14,681 nucleotides of DNA, from the NCBI GenBank assembly GCA_017472115.1, contig JAFUQW010000012.1:1-14681 (forward strand), read 5' to 3'. How positions within the stretch are numbered: the stretch's first letter is position 1; every line of letters starts with the position of its first letter. The notes beneath the pieces were generated by a model. It made no database searches, was not told the origin of the DNA, and saw only the letters and a list, made by a program, of their open reading frames with translations. Below, one piece after another: positions 14,576 to 14,681 of the stretch. The position numbers and the translations under genes were made by a program. Source of the DNA: Bacteroidales bacterium (GTDB lineage: Bacteria > Bacteroidota > Bacteroidia > Bacteroidales > UBA932).

Positions 14576-14592
14576 ATTTTCGACAGACCGCC
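14562..14592. promoter_or_regulatory. 31-nt near-palindrome over the -33 box
   Basis: GGCAGCCTGTCAAAA, a central T, then TTTCGACAGACCGCC pair in 12 of 15 positions, with CTGTC/GACAG and AAA/TTT perfect. It covers the TTTG box at 14572-14575 of the KilA-N promoter, where a bound repressor would block transcription. Autoregulation by KilA-N is possible but only inferred. Confidence 0.5.
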
Positions 14593-14628
14593 ATGCAGAT
14601 TTTTCTCTTTTTTATATGTTTTTAACTT

Positions 14629-14657
14629 TTTTAAGATTCTATCTGAAATTCTTAAAA
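14629..14657. repeat. 8-bp inverted repeat in the AT-rich right end
   Basis: TTTTAAGA (14629-14636) and TCTTAAAA (14650-14657) are perfect arms 13 nt apart. The surrounding 14593-14681 is AT-rich and holds no gene that I can support. It may be a terminator or operator of something beyond the window. Confidence 0.35.
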
Positions 14658-14681
14658 TGATACAGAAAGATTAAGAAGTGC

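Noticed and set aside
14525..14674. Plus-strand 49-codon frame starting ATGGCC in the right arm of the start dyad
   Set aside because: It runs through the promoter and dyad region of the KilA-N gene, has no recognisable motif or promoter, and its ATG is explained by the inverted repeat.
1..14681. CRISPR array, tRNA, rRNA or insertion sequence
   Set aside because: No spaced direct repeats, cloverleaf, rRNA segment or transposase reading was seen; the only tandem repeat is the three-unit array at 10438-10508.

Overview
The window looks like a chromosomal piece of a Bacteroidales (Bacteroidota) gut-type bacterium. The evidence is: promoters of the Bacteroides type (TTTG or TTG, 19-20 bp, then TAnnTTTG); many secreted or lipid-anchored proteins with clear signal peptides; a DUF3244-type protein; a C10 (streptopain-like) cysteine protease; and a KilA-N protein of the kind common in Bacteroides. 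Genus cannot be set from the sequence alone. Base composition is mosaic: the metabolic genes and the large surface protein are near even G+C, while the middle of the TPR regulator, the C10 cassette and the KilA-N end are visibly AT-richer.

Layout. 1-490 (minus): a DUF3244-type secreted protein with its own promoter, followed 19 bp later by the start of another exported protein that runs off the window. 613-3599 (minus): a sodium-coupled NSS-family transporter, then 20 bp later a lipoprotein/TPR/transmembrane/HTH regulator. 3675-5058 (minus): thyA then folA, the thymidylate synthase-dihydrofolate reductase pair. 5172-7213 (minus): a DUF5106/thioredoxin-fold lipoprotein followed by galM (aldose 1-epimerase). 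7296-10421 (plus): a large exported protein with an HExxH zinc-peptidase motif, a predicted beta-propeller and a C-terminal outer-membrane barrel. 10438-10508: a 21-bp tandem repeat ending in a dispersed-type repeat. 10524-11186 (plus): a CpXC zinc-motif protein. 11191-13887 (minus): a C10 protease lipoprotein, an unknown lipoprotein 32 bp downstream, and a small lipoprotein with its own promoter. 13970-14592 (minus): a broken KilA-N gene surrounded by, and containing, several perfect or near-perfect dyads.

How they fit together. thyA and folA jointly make dTMP and regenerate tetrahydrofolate. The C10 protease and its two lipoprotein neighbours look like a secreted protease cassette; in Bacteroides such proteases are known to be coupled to small inhibitor genes, so the neighbours are inhibitor or partner candidates by position only. 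The TPR regulator sits between the transporter and the DUF3244 operon and could control either. The most unusual items are the peptidase-propeller-barrel protein with no possible ATG start, the 32-bp perfect palindrome inside the KilA-N coding region (both strands encode the same decapeptide), the composition break inside the TPR regulator, and the alternative-pairing leader in front of thyA.
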